A DNA stretch of 64,000 nucleotides from an uncultured Bacteroides sp. (GTDB lineage Bacteria; Bacteroidota; Bacteroidia; Bacteroidales; Bacteroidaceae), in contig NZ_OY782855.1 in the NCBI RefSeq assembly GCF_963678425.1, positions 2,480,001-2,544,000 on the forward strand. The letters are read 5' to 3'. Shown piece after piece: positions 25,582 to 34,274 of this stretch. The notes beneath the pieces are model-generated. The model had not been told where the DNA came from. It made no database searches and was given only the letters and a program-made list of their open reading frames with translations. Position 1 is the first letter of the stretch. The number at the start of each line of letters is the position of its first letter. Made by a program: the position numbers and the translations under genes.

Positions 25582-27009
25582 TTAGTAATATAAATCTCTT
25601 TTCCCTGATTTTAATTGGCTGATTTTCTCGTAGATAGATCTTTTCATCTTCTCATCGTCTATTTTATCAATTGTTGAATTGATAACCTTCCATCCTTTAT
25701 CGGCAGTATGCTCAGGCGCATAATCAATCAGATATTCCGCAAGTGTAAGAATGGCATTGGGTGTACAATAGCGCTTGATGAATCCCGGTACGGAGAATTC
25801 CATGAAATGCTCACCCGTTCTGCCAAGCCGGTAACAAGCCGTGCAAAAAGAGGGAATCATGTTCTGATCCAGCAATTCATCAATTATCTCATTCAGCGGC
25901 CTGTCATCGTTTATCTGAAACTGGCCTCTGTTCAGATTCTTTTTAGCAGTTGATTCTGCATAACTACCTATTTCAATGTTAGTGCCTCCATCAATCTGTG
26001 AAACTCCGAACTGAATTATTTCATCTCTGAGCCGGGCTGGTTCTCTTGCCGTAAGTATCATTCCGGTATAAGGCACAGACAACCGCAAAATTGCAACCAG
26101 TTTTGTAAAATCGGTATCGCTTACAAAGTAGCCAGTCTTCAGATTCTGTCCTGATGCATCCTTTACTCTGGGGAAAGAGATGGTGTGCGGCCCCACATTA
26201 TAACAAGCCTCCAGATGATTGGTGTGACGAACCAGTGCCAGCACTTCAAAGCGCCAGTCATACAAGCCAAACAAAGCCCCGATTCCCACATCATCTATTC
26301 CAGCCTCCTGCGCTCTGTCCAAAGCCGTAAGCCTGTAACCGTAATCAGCCTTCCTGCCATGTTGATGATAAATCTGATAAGCTTCAGGGTGATAAGTCTC
26401 CTGAAATATCTGATAGGTTCCTATTCCGGCAGCCTTCACAACCTTAAATCCTTCAACATCAAGAGGTGCGGCATTGATATTCACTCTCCTTATTTCTCCC
26501 TTTCCCTTTTTTACACCGTACGCAATCTTTACAGTATGCGCAATATACTCTGGGCTATATTCCGGATGCTCACCATAAACAAGTATCAACCTTTTCTGCC
26601 CTTTGTCTTCCAGTGACTCTATCTCTTTTACAAGTTCCTCATCGGTCAGAGTTTTCCGTATAGCATCTTTATTTGATATTCTGAAACCACAATAAAGACA
26701 ATCATTAGTACATTTATTGCCAATATATAGTGGTGCAAACAACACAATTCTGTTTCCATAGATTGTCCGTTTAAGCGTTTTTGCACCCTCCTTGATTTCT
26801 TCAATCAATTCAGGACTATTGGCATTTACAAGACAAGCGACTTCTTCGAGATTCAGCCTTTGCTTTGCAAGCGATTTGGCTATTATCTCGCGGACTCTTT
26901 CTTTTGACGAGATGGTATTATTAAGATAGCCCCATATTTCTGCAGGATCGATAAACGGCTTCATCCGCTCATCAGTAATGGAATATTTTTCAGGAGTAAA
27001 TTTCATCAT
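25582..27009 (-). CDS. hydG: [FeFe]-hydrogenase maturase, tyrosine lyase
   Basis: HydG cleaves tyrosine to make the CO and CN ligands of the H-cluster. It is a 475-aa radical SAM protein with CTNDCLYC (Cys100, 104, 107). The C-terminal CTAC and a further cysteine 22 residues later (CTPNAILT) bind the second cluster, a feature that separates HydG from ThiH. It is the first gene of the hyd operon, which then runs hydF, hydE, hydC, hydB, hydA with gaps of 3-27 bases. Two adjacent ATGs are possible starts. A 17-bp palindrome lies 32 bases upstream. Confidence 0.95.
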   Translation of the reverse strand: MMKFTPEKYSITDERMKPFIDPAEIWGYLNNTISSKERVREIIAKSLAKQRLNLEEVACLVNANSPELIEEIKEGAKTLKRTIYGNRIVLFAPLYIGNKCTNDCLYCGFRISNKDAIRKTLTDEELVKEIESLEDKGQKRLILVYGEHPEYSPEYIAHTVKIAYGVKKGKGEIRRVNINAAPLDVEGFKVVKAAGIGTYQIFQETYHPEAYQIYHQHGRKADYGYRLTALDRAQEAGIDDVGIGALFGLYDWRFEVLALVRHTNHLEACYNVGPHTISFPRVKDASGQNLKTGYFVSDTDFTKLVAILRLSVPYTGMILTAREPARLRDEIIQFGVSQIDGGTNIEIGSYAESTAKKNLNRGQFQINDDRPLNEIIDELLDQNMIPSFCTACYRLGRTGEHFMEFSVPGFIKRYCTPNAILTLAEYLIDYAPEHTADKGWKVINSTIDKIDDEKMKRSIYEKISQLKSGKRDLYY

Positions 27010-27040
27010 TCAAGTATTTAGTATCAACAACAAAGGCACT

Positions 27041-27057
27041 TACCGGATTATCCGGTA
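27041..27057. promoter_or_regulatory. 17-bp palindrome upstream of the hyd operon
   Basis: TACCGGATTATCCGGTA is a perfect inverted repeat (7-bp arms, 3-bp centre) 32 bases before the hydG ATG, where an operator for the hydrogenase operon would be expected. It does not resemble the Rex site TTGTGAA...TTCACAA or an FNR site. No TAnnTTTG match was found beside it. Confidence 0.5.
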
Positions 27058-27167
27058 CTAAAAAATACAACAACCGTGCGGGTAGAAAGTTTCAGGTATG
27101 TCCCTCGAATCCATTCACCAATAAATAAAATCCATAGGCGGATGGTTCCCTGTTTATTCCTGAATGG

Positions 27168-27255
27168 CTGGCAAACTCCCGCCGGCTTTCTGGCAAACTC
27201 CGACCGGAGTTCGTTCAAAGTCCAGTCGGAGTTCGTTCAAGGTCCGGTCGGAGTT
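27168..27255. repeat. Four-copy degenerate 22-bp tandem repeat
   Basis: Four 22-bp units start at 27168, 27190, 27212 and 27234. Units 1 and 2 share CTGGCAAACTCC; units 3 and 4 share CGTTCAA; units 2 to 4 share CGGAGTT at the end. The array is much richer in G and C than the surrounding intergenic DNA and lies between the GH3 and hydG genes. No frame through it is credible as a protein. Confidence 0.75.
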
Positions 27256-27290
27256 TTCATCTTTCCATTCACATCTCATTCGAAATACAA

Positions 27291-27330
27291 ATAAAAAGAG
27301 AACGCAAAGCACAATTTGCACTTTACGTTC
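27291..27330 (-). terminator. Terminator after the GH3 gene
   Basis: GAACGCAAAG (27300-27309) pairs with CTTTACGTTC (27321-27330) with one mismatch, and on the minus strand the stem is followed by TCTTTTTAT. It lies about 50 bases after the GH3 stop and probably ends the polysaccharide utilisation transcript. Confidence 0.75.
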
Positions 27331-27380
27331 CCACCAACCTCTAACCAATCACTTTTAGCTTTTAAAATATCTGGAAATAC

Positions 27381-29600
27381 CTACTTCAATTCAAAAGAAA
27401 CTTTTGATCGGATATCTGTAGAAGAGGCTCCTACAATGGCTTCAAACATGCCTGGTTCGGCTATCCACGAATGCTTAGTATCATCATAGAAGCTTAACTC
27501 TTCTTTAGATATAGTAAATGAAACCTTTTGCTCTTCACCTGCATTTAGCTGAATCTTCTTAAAGCCTTTCAGCTCTTTTACCGGACGAGGAAGAGAGGAC
27601 TTTAAATCACTAATGTATAGTTGAGCTACTTCCGAGCCGGAACGTTTACCGGTATTCTTAACTTTTATACTGACGGTAAGCTGCTCATCTGCAGATATCT
27701 TTGATTTATCTATTTCTGCTTTTCCATAAGCAAAGGTTGTATAACTCAATCCATGACCAAAGCTAAACAATGGTTTGGCTTTCTGCTTATCAGCCCAACG
27801 GTATCCCACAAAAATATCCTCTTTATAGGTTTCTTCCTTGCCATCACCAGGATAATCACCCATAACAGTGGCACCATTATCTTTCAGGCTTACCGGAATG
27901 GTGAAAGGCAGTTTACCCGATGGATTTACATCGCCCATCAATACAGAAGCAATGGCATTTCCTGCTTCCGTTCCGCTATACCATCCTTCTACAATAGCAG
28001 AAACCTCTTTTGCCCAAGGCATTGCTACTCCATTGCCTGTAATAAGCACAACCGCAAGATTAGGATTGGCTTTTGCCAATGCGCTGATCAGTTCATTTTG
28101 GCTATAGGGTAACTCATATTCCTTACGATCTGATCCCTCACAATCCTGATGTTCATTCTTATTTAGTCCACCAAAGAAAAGAACTATATCTGCATTTTTT
28201 GCTGCAGCAACGGCTTCCTCTCTTAATCCCAACACATCTATCACTTTCCGTTCGGGCGCTTTGGCACCTTTCACATCCTGTTCGGCTACAGCCGGTGATT
28301 CGTATCCCGGTGCATAAACAATTTCAGCCTGTGATCCTATTCGCTGCTTTAATCCGGCCAAAGGAGACTGCTCGTATTTAGCTTTCAGAGAGGAGCTTCC
28401 GCCGCCGATGGTCATTCTTTTAACGGCATTCTCACCGATAACGGCAATTCTCTTTACCTTTGCAAGGTCTACCGGCAAAATATTCTTGTTGTTCTGCAAT
28501 AAAACAATGCCTTCCTGAGCTATTTTTCGTCCTGCCAAAGCATGTTCCTCAGTTCCGAACGAACCGAATGGACGGTTTTTGTTCATGGTAGTGCGGAAAA
28601 TCATCCGAAGAATGTTACGTACTTTCTTGTCCACCTCTTCTTCTTTGACTTCGCCCGAACGAAGTAATTTCAAGAACGGCATGGCCAGATAATAATTATC
28701 GTAGGCATTGCTGGCACTCCAGGTCAGTCCGTTGGTCCAGCTTCCGAATTCCATATCCAGTCCGTTATAAATAGCCTGTTTTGTATCATGCACGCCTCCC
28801 CAGTCGGAAACTACCACACCATCAAATCCCCATTCCTTACGAAGAATGTCATTGAGTAAATACTGATTGTGACAGCAATGCTCTCCTTTGTACTTATTGT
28901 ATGATCCCATTATAGCCCAGGCTCCACCTTTCTGAACAGCAGCTTTGAAAGCTGGCAGATAGATTTCATACAAGGCACGGTCGCTAACATTCACGTTGAT
29001 ATGGTCTCGGTCTGTTTCCTGATTGTTTAATGCAAAGTGTTTCACACAAGCTGCCACTCCATTCTTCTGAACTTCCTGGATATAAGGCACTACCATAGTG
29101 GATGACAAATAAGGATCTTCTCCCATATACTCAAAATTTCGTCCGTTCAGAGGAGTGCGGTATATGTTTACCCCCGGTCCCAATAACACATTTTTGTTGC
29201 GGTAACGGGCTTCTTCACTAATAGATTTGCCGTAAAGTGCAGACATTTCGGGATTCCAGGTAGCAGCCAGACAAGTAAGAGCCGGGAAAGCTATGCAAGA
29301 ATCGTTTGTCCATCCTGCAGTATTCCATTCATCCCAGAACACTTCGGCACGAATACCGTGCGGACCATCGGTACACCACACCTCAGGTATTCCTAAACGC
29401 GGCACACCTGCCGAGCTGAACTTTGACTGTGCATGACACATAGCTACTTTCTCTTCCAGTGTCATACGTGAAAGAGCATCCTCAATTCTTTCTTCTATCG
29501 GTTTTTTATCGTCTAAATAAACAGCTCCCTTCGGCTGTGCAAACAGCGGAACTGATAAAAGAGTGAGACTTAAAACAACTAATTTCTTTATTTTATTCAT
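27381..29600 (-). CDS. Secreted GH3 beta-glucosidase
   Basis: This 739-aa glycoside hydrolase family 3 enzyme probably releases glucose from short beta-glucans in the periplasm. It has a signal peptide ending LFAQP, the N-terminal TIM-barrel segments GPGVNIYRTPLNGRNFEY and CVKHFALNNQE, and the nucleophile aspartate in VVVSDWGG. The GH3 C-terminal alpha/beta sandwich (GGLNKNEHQDCEGSDR) follows, and then a fibronectin III-like domain from about residue 640. It is the last gene of the beta-glucan locus, 28 bases after the GH5 gene. The linkage preference cannot be read from sequence, but the neighbours suggest beta-1,3/1,4-glucan. Confidence 0.93.
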   Translation of the reverse strand: MNKIKKLVVLSLTLLSVPLFAQPKGAVYLDDKKPIEERIEDALSRMTLEEKVAMCHAQSKFSSAGVPRLGIPEVWCTDGPHGIRAEVFWDEWNTAGWTNDSCIAFPALTCLAATWNPEMSALYGKSISEEARYRNKNVLLGPGVNIYRTPLNGRNFEYMGEDPYLSSTMVVPYIQEVQKNGVAACVKHFALNNQETDRDHINVNVSDRALYEIYLPAFKAAVQKGGAWAIMGSYNKYKGEHCCHNQYLLNDILRKEWGFDGVVVSDWGGVHDTKQAIYNGLDMEFGSWTNGLTWSASNAYDNYYLAMPFLKLLRSGEVKEEEVDKKVRNILRMIFRTTMNKNRPFGSFGTEEHALAGRKIAQEGIVLLQNNKNILPVDLAKVKRIAVIGENAVKRMTIGGGSSSLKAKYEQSPLAGLKQRIGSQAEIVYAPGYESPAVAEQDVKGAKAPERKVIDVLGLREEAVAAAKNADIVLFFGGLNKNEHQDCEGSDRKEYELPYSQNELISALAKANPNLAVVLITGNGVAMPWAKEVSAIVEGWYSGTEAGNAIASVLMGDVNPSGKLPFTIPVSLKDNGATVMGDYPGDGKEETYKEDIFVGYRWADKQKAKPLFSFGHGLSYTTFAYGKAEIDKSKISADEQLTVSIKVKNTGKRSGSEVAQLYISDLKSSLPRPVKELKGFKKIQLNAGEEQKVSFTISKEELSFYDDTKHSWIAEPGMFEAIVGASSTDIRSKVSFELK

Positions 29601-29628
29601 GGCTAATGATATATAATCTATTTCATAA

Positions 29629-30870
29629 TTATGGTTTCATTCCCAAAGCTTTAATATAACCATCATTCTTTGTACAAGACTTGAACTTACAGTTTTCAAT
29701 AAATTCGGCTAAGGCTTTCTTTACTAATTCCTGATCAGGACGGGCTTCTCTTATCTGTTTAAAGTTTCCACGAGGTTGCTCTGTATATTTAATAATCATA
29801 TCCCAGTTCTCTGGTTCATTAATCTTCACCATACAACTGCTGGTTTTTAGTTTTTTGTAAGGCCAGAAATGCCATCCCATGTTATTTTTTTCCATCAAAC
29901 TACGAAAAGCGTTAACCCAAGCATCAGTATTTTCTCCTGTCTCTCCCATATAAAGTGGAAGATTTACCTTATTGCGAAAGTCAATTAAATCCTGCAGATT
30001 CGTTTGAAGAGTATCACACCAGTAACGATGACAGGTATACATCATATTCGAATCAAACTTTGAGTCATTAAATACTTTGAAGTTTCCGTCCCACTGTGCA
30101 CCACCTAATAACACGATATGATTTTTGTCAACTTCGCGTATTGCTTTTACTGCTAGTTTATAAATAGGTTCAAGTTGTGCATTTAATTCCTCCATATTAT
30201 TAAAATAAGGAGCAATAGGTTCATTCAACAAGTCATAACCTAAGATTACCGGTTCATTTTTATATCTGGTAGCTATTTTTTTCCATATTTCGCAAAACAG
30301 TTGCTGACTTTCTTTACTGGAGAAAAGCCATGGATAGCCATAGCTATCATCTATATTATCACCAGTTTGTCCACCCGGAGCGTCATGCATATCAAGAATA
30401 ATATATAAACCGGCATCTCTACACCAACTTATTAAGGAATCTATTCTGGCAAATCCATCCTGGTCTTTACTTAATCCCATATAATCTTCATCAGTAAACA
30501 ACTTATAATGGAATGGCAAACGGATTGAATTCATTCCGGTTTCCTTGATATAATTAATATCCTCCCGGGTTACATAATTGTCTTTAAAATCTTTCCAGAA
30601 TTGATTAACAACATCCGGCCCCACCATTTCGCGGAAAGCCTGATCAATTAACCTTGCAGAGCTAACTTCTTTAAAGGAAAACATATATCCTTCCGGATTC
30701 AGCCAATTGCCAAGGTTTATTCCTTTAATAAGAAATGTTTCTCCATTTGGTTTCTTAAGATTCTGTCCATCAACTTTAATAAAAGAGTTAGAGGAAAGAT
30801 CATGCATTGTTTTAGGTTGACAACCAAATAATACTAGCAACAAAAAGAAAAAAGAAACTATATTTTTCAT
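29629..30870 (-). CDS. GH5 glycoside hydrolase lipoprotein
   Basis: This is a 413-aa family 5 glycosidase anchored as a lipoprotein: the lipobox VLFGC puts the lipidated cysteine at residue 17. The acid/base is Glu217 in LLNEPIAP and the nucleophile Glu310 in LYMGETGEN. GNWLNPEGY and LDMHDAPGGQTG resemble exo-beta-1,3-glucanases more than cellulases, so it probably acts on beta-1,3- or mixed-linkage glucan; the subfamily is uncertain. It starts 1 base before the preceding GH3 stop region on the same strand, clearly within the operon. Confidence 0.88.
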   Translation of the reverse strand: MKNIVSFFFLLLVLFGCQPKTMHDLSSNSFIKVDGQNLKKPNGETFLIKGINLGNWLNPEGYMFSFKEVSSARLIDQAFREMVGPDVVNQFWKDFKDNYVTREDINYIKETGMNSIRLPFHYKLFTDEDYMGLSKDQDGFARIDSLISWCRDAGLYIILDMHDAPGGQTGDNIDDSYGYPWLFSSKESQQLFCEIWKKIATRYKNEPVILGYDLLNEPIAPYFNNMEELNAQLEPIYKLAVKAIREVDKNHIVLLGGAQWDGNFKVFNDSKFDSNMMYTCHRYWCDTLQTNLQDLIDFRNKVNLPLYMGETGENTDAWVNAFRSLMEKNNMGWHFWPYKKLKTSSCMVKINEPENWDMIIKYTEQPRGNFKQIREARPDQELVKKALAEFIENCKFKSCTKNDGYIKALGMKP

Positions 30871-30871
30871 T

Positions 30872-33118
30872 TTATTCTACCACTTTAAAATCAGCAGAAA
30901 TACCTTCCTGACTATTTGTTCCCACCCAAAGAGTAAAATCACCGGGTTCAATGACCTTTTTCATATCTATATTCCAGAAAGCAAGTTCCTCAACCGGAAG
31001 TGTAAAAGAGATATTCTTTGTCTCTCCTGGTTTCAACGTTACACGGGTAAAGCGCTTTAATTCCTTCACCGGACGAGTTACCGAACCTACTTTATCCCGA
31101 ACATAAAGCTGAGCCACTTCTGTTCCTTCATATTTCCCGGTATTTTTTAAATCAAAAGTGACTTCTATCTGGCCTTTAGGAGTAAATTCAGTTGCAGAAA
31201 GTTTTAGATTATTATACTGAAAAGTCGTATATGAAAGGCCATATCCGAAGGGGAATAAAGGATCGAAACCAGCGTCCATGTAGAAAGATGTACAGCCCAA
31301 AGATGTCTGTCCGGCTTCTACCTCAATTTTATCAAGTAATGTTTCCTTTTTTGTAGCAGGACGACCCGTATTATTGTGATTGTAATACAGCGGTATTTGT
31401 CCCACTTCTTTCGGGAAAGTTACAGGAGTTTTTCCACTAGGAACAGATTTTCCGAAAAGAAGATCAGCAATAGCCGGTCCACCCATTGTTCCCGGGTGAA
31501 AAGAATAAAGAACAGAATTAGACATTTCAACTTCTTTTCCAATAGTAAGAGGTCTTCCAGCCATTACAACAGTAACCAACGGTTTGCCTGTTTCCGCCAA
31601 AGCCTCAATCAAAGCACTCTGAGCACCCAGAAGATGAAGATCGGCCAAACAGTGGGCCTCACCGGAAAGTATAGCTTCTTCGCCAACAAAGGCCAGTACT
31701 ATATCGGCTTTTCTAGCTGCATTCACTGCTTTTGAAATATTTTCTGTATTCTTATCACGAGTATATGCTAAAGCAGGTTCATAAATAATCTGCACTTTGT
31801 CTCCATAAAATTGTTTCAAAGCCATAAGCGGAGTCTGCGTTTTTGCCTTCTCTCCATCAAAAGTCCATGTTCCCATCTGTTCATATGGAGCATCAGCCAT
31901 AGGGCCAACAACAGCTATTGTTTTTACAGATGAATTAATTGGCAATGTATTATCATTTTTCAGTAATATAGCCGACTGAGTAGCGGCAGCTTTTGCTACA
32001 GCCAAATTCTCTGGAGAATACATTACAGAAGGAGCCTTTTCATTAATATAAGGATTATCAAACAATCCCATACGAAATTTTATGCGGAGAATATTACGAA
32101 CAGCGTCATCAATTGTTTTTTCTGTCACTTTATTCTCTTTAATCAGTTCTTTCAGGTGATTCATATATGTATAGCTCACCATTTCCATGTCAACGCCAGC
32201 ATTTACAGCTTTCATTGCAGCCTCTTTATCGTTTGCACAAAATCCGTGATTTACCATTTCCTTAATGGAAGCCCAGTCAGAAACAACAAATCCATCAAAG
32301 CCCCATTCATTTCGTAAAACAGTTTTCAGTATAAACGGATTGGCAGAAGAAGGAACACCATCATTATCGTTAAATGAACTCATAAATGTAGCAGCACCTT
32401 GCTTTGTTGCAGCCTCGAAAGGAGGTAAATAATCATTCCTTAGCTGACGTTCTGTAAGATGTGTCGAGTTATAATCTCGTCCTCCTTCAACAGCTCCATA
32501 ACCTACAAAATGTTTTGCACATGCAAGAATGGAAGTCGGATCGTTTAAGGAATTTCCCTGAAAGCCTTTAACCATGGCAGCACCCATTATTGAAGTAAGA
32601 TAAGTATCTTCCCCACAACTTTCGGCAATTCTTCCCCATCGTGCATCACGGGAAATATCAATCATTGGAGCAAATGTCCATCGGATACCCACTGATGAAG
32701 CTTCTTTAGCCGCAACCCGTGCACCATCTTCCACAATCTGAGGATTAAAAGAAGCTGCCTGCCCAAGAGGAATAGGGAAAATAGTCTTAAAACCATGAAT
32801 CACATCGCGGGCTATCAGTAAAGGAATACCCAATCTCGATTCCTCTACAGCCAATCGTTGCAATGCATTCACACGAATAGGATCTATTTCATTTAATATT
32901 GAGCCAACTTCTCCTTTCTTTATCGACCTACTCATTTCTTCAAGATTAGCTGATGAACTAATTTGATTCATCTGCCCAACCTTTTCTTCAAGCGTCATTT
33001 TTGATAACAAATCTTCTACCTTTTTTTCTATTTGTCCGCCTTTCAGGTTTTTCGCTTCAGTACAACCAACTGAAGAGATAAAAAACAGGCAAATAGAAAA
33101 CACTAATATTCTTTTCAT
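30872..33118 (-). CDS. GH3 beta-glucosidase lipoprotein
   Basis: This 748-aa family 3 glycosidase is a lipoprotein (lipobox SSVGC). It has GRIAESCGEDTYL, CAKHFVGYGAVEGGRDYN and the nucleophile in FVVSDWASI. The second domain (VGEEAILSGEAHC) and the C-terminal fibronectin-like domain are complete. An upstream frame extends 32 codons into the GH16 gene tail, but the MKRILVFSICLFF start gives a proper signal peptide and is used. It differs from the other GH3 of the locus by being lipid-anchored, so the two may act in different places. It starts 12 bases after GH16. Confidence 0.93.
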   Translation of the reverse strand: MKRILVFSICLFFISSVGCTEAKNLKGGQIEKKVEDLLSKMTLEEKVGQMNQISSSANLEEMSRSIKKGEVGSILNEIDPIRVNALQRLAVEESRLGIPLLIARDVIHGFKTIFPIPLGQAASFNPQIVEDGARVAAKEASSVGIRWTFAPMIDISRDARWGRIAESCGEDTYLTSIMGAAMVKGFQGNSLNDPTSILACAKHFVGYGAVEGGRDYNSTHLTERQLRNDYLPPFEAATKQGAATFMSSFNDNDGVPSSANPFILKTVLRNEWGFDGFVVSDWASIKEMVNHGFCANDKEAAMKAVNAGVDMEMVSYTYMNHLKELIKENKVTEKTIDDAVRNILRIKFRMGLFDNPYINEKAPSVMYSPENLAVAKAAATQSAILLKNDNTLPINSSVKTIAVVGPMADAPYEQMGTWTFDGEKAKTQTPLMALKQFYGDKVQIIYEPALAYTRDKNTENISKAVNAARKADIVLAFVGEEAILSGEAHCLADLHLLGAQSALIEALAETGKPLVTVVMAGRPLTIGKEVEMSNSVLYSFHPGTMGGPAIADLLFGKSVPSGKTPVTFPKEVGQIPLYYNHNNTGRPATKKETLLDKIEVEAGQTSLGCTSFYMDAGFDPLFPFGYGLSYTTFQYNNLKLSATEFTPKGQIEVTFDLKNTGKYEGTEVAQLYVRDKVGSVTRPVKELKRFTRVTLKPGETKNISFTLPVEELAFWNIDMKKVIEPGDFTLWVGTNSQEGISADFKVVE

Positions 33119-33129
33119 AATGTCATGCT

Positions 33130-34209
33130 TTAATATTTTAGAAATTTCTGGGTAAACAAGCTTTTCCCACTGTTTGCAGAAACCAGATAGAAACCTTTCA
33201 GCCAACCTGAACAATCGATTTCAGATACAAGATCTGTAGTTTCTATTTTCTTTATTATTCTGCCTTTTATATCAGTAACCGATAAACGATGAATGCCTTC
33301 TTCTTTAAAGTTTACCTGCAGCAGGTTACTGACATTATTAAAATTTGAATCGATTAATTTTTCTTCTTTGGTATCATTTATTGCTGTTGTATTTTGGTAT
33401 ACTCTCACATAATCTATTTCGTAAGTTGCAGGAAATATATTAGTGTCAACCCCCATTGCTCCACCCCAGTTTCCACCTACGGCAAGATTCAGTTTTAAAT
33501 AGAAAGGAGCATTAAACGGCCAGGTGTCTTTATTATTCGTACCATCATTACTAAATGTAAAATAGTTATAGCCATCTACATAAATGCGAATTTTTTCTTC
33601 AGTCCAAAGCAATGCGTAGGTATGAAATTCCGTTTCTGCATTTTGAATTATTTTATTGCTAGTACGCTGTGTTCCAATACTATGATTATAGCTCATGGTA
33701 TGTATGGAACCGTGCACTCTGTTAGGATCATATCCCACATATTCCATAATGTCTATTTCTCCATCAAGCGGCCAGCTTTGAAAATTCTTGGGCAACATCC
33801 AGAAAGCAGGCCAAGTTCCTTTTCCTGAAGGCATTTTGGCTCGCATCTCAAAATAGCCATATTTCCAGCTTTGCGCAGTATTCATACGAATAGATGCATA
33901 TTGTGAGGAAACAATATTTTTTTGAACGGCATTTATTTTTAGAGTTCCATTACTAATAGCCGCTAATGTATCGCTGCCACTTATACCTGGAACATAATAT
34001 TCCAACTCATTATTTCCCCAACCGCCATTTCCGGTTTCGTACCACCACGAATCATTATTGGCCCGAACAATTGGTTTGCCATCAGCCGAAGGATCATTAA
34101 ATTCATCGGCCCATACAATATTATATCCGCTAGGAACCTGAGCCAAAGTATTTAACAGGCAGAAACCGTAAAAGAAGAAAAACAAATAATACTTTATTCT
34201 TTTATTCAT
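33130..34209 (-). CDS. GH16 beta-glucanase (laminarinase type) with C-terminal sorting-like tail
   Basis: This 359-aa endo-glucanase of family 16 should cut beta-1,3- or mixed-linkage glucan at the cell surface. The signal peptide ends NTLAQ. The catalytic motif is GEIDIMEYVG with Glu151 (nucleophile), Asp153 and Glu156 (acid/base), the laminarinase/lichenase form with the inserted methionine. After the catalytic domain, residues about 285-359 look like a type A C-terminal secretion domain (KGFYLVSANSGKSLFTQKF), which usually means type IX secretion. The ATG 48 bases upstream is rejected because it lacks a signal peptide start. It follows the glycan-binding lipoprotein by 65 bases. Confidence 0.92.
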   Translation of the reverse strand: MNKRIKYYLFFFFYGFCLLNTLAQVPSGYNIVWADEFNDPSADGKPIVRANNDSWWYETGNGGWGNNELEYYVPGISGSDTLAAISNGTLKINAVQKNIVSSQYASIRMNTAQSWKYGYFEMRAKMPSGKGTWPAFWMLPKNFQSWPLDGEIDIMEYVGYDPNRVHGSIHTMSYNHSIGTQRTSNKIIQNAETEFHTYALLWTEEKIRIYVDGYNYFTFSNDGTNNKDTWPFNAPFYLKLNLAVGGNWGGAMGVDTNIFPATYEIDYVRVYQNTTAINDTKEEKLIDSNFNNVSNLLQVNFKEEGIHRLSVTDIKGRIIKKIETTDLVSEIDCSGWLKGFYLVSANSGKSLFTQKFLKY

Positions 34210-34274
34210 AAATTGAAGAATTAAATAGGGGCAGCAATAAAGCTCACCCCTATTCATACTAAAACAACGGATTA

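Noticed and set aside
27154..27348. Frames running through the 22-bp array upstream of hydG
   Set aside because: They exist on both strands because the array lacks stop codons; the 22-bp period is not a multiple of three, so no repeated peptide results.
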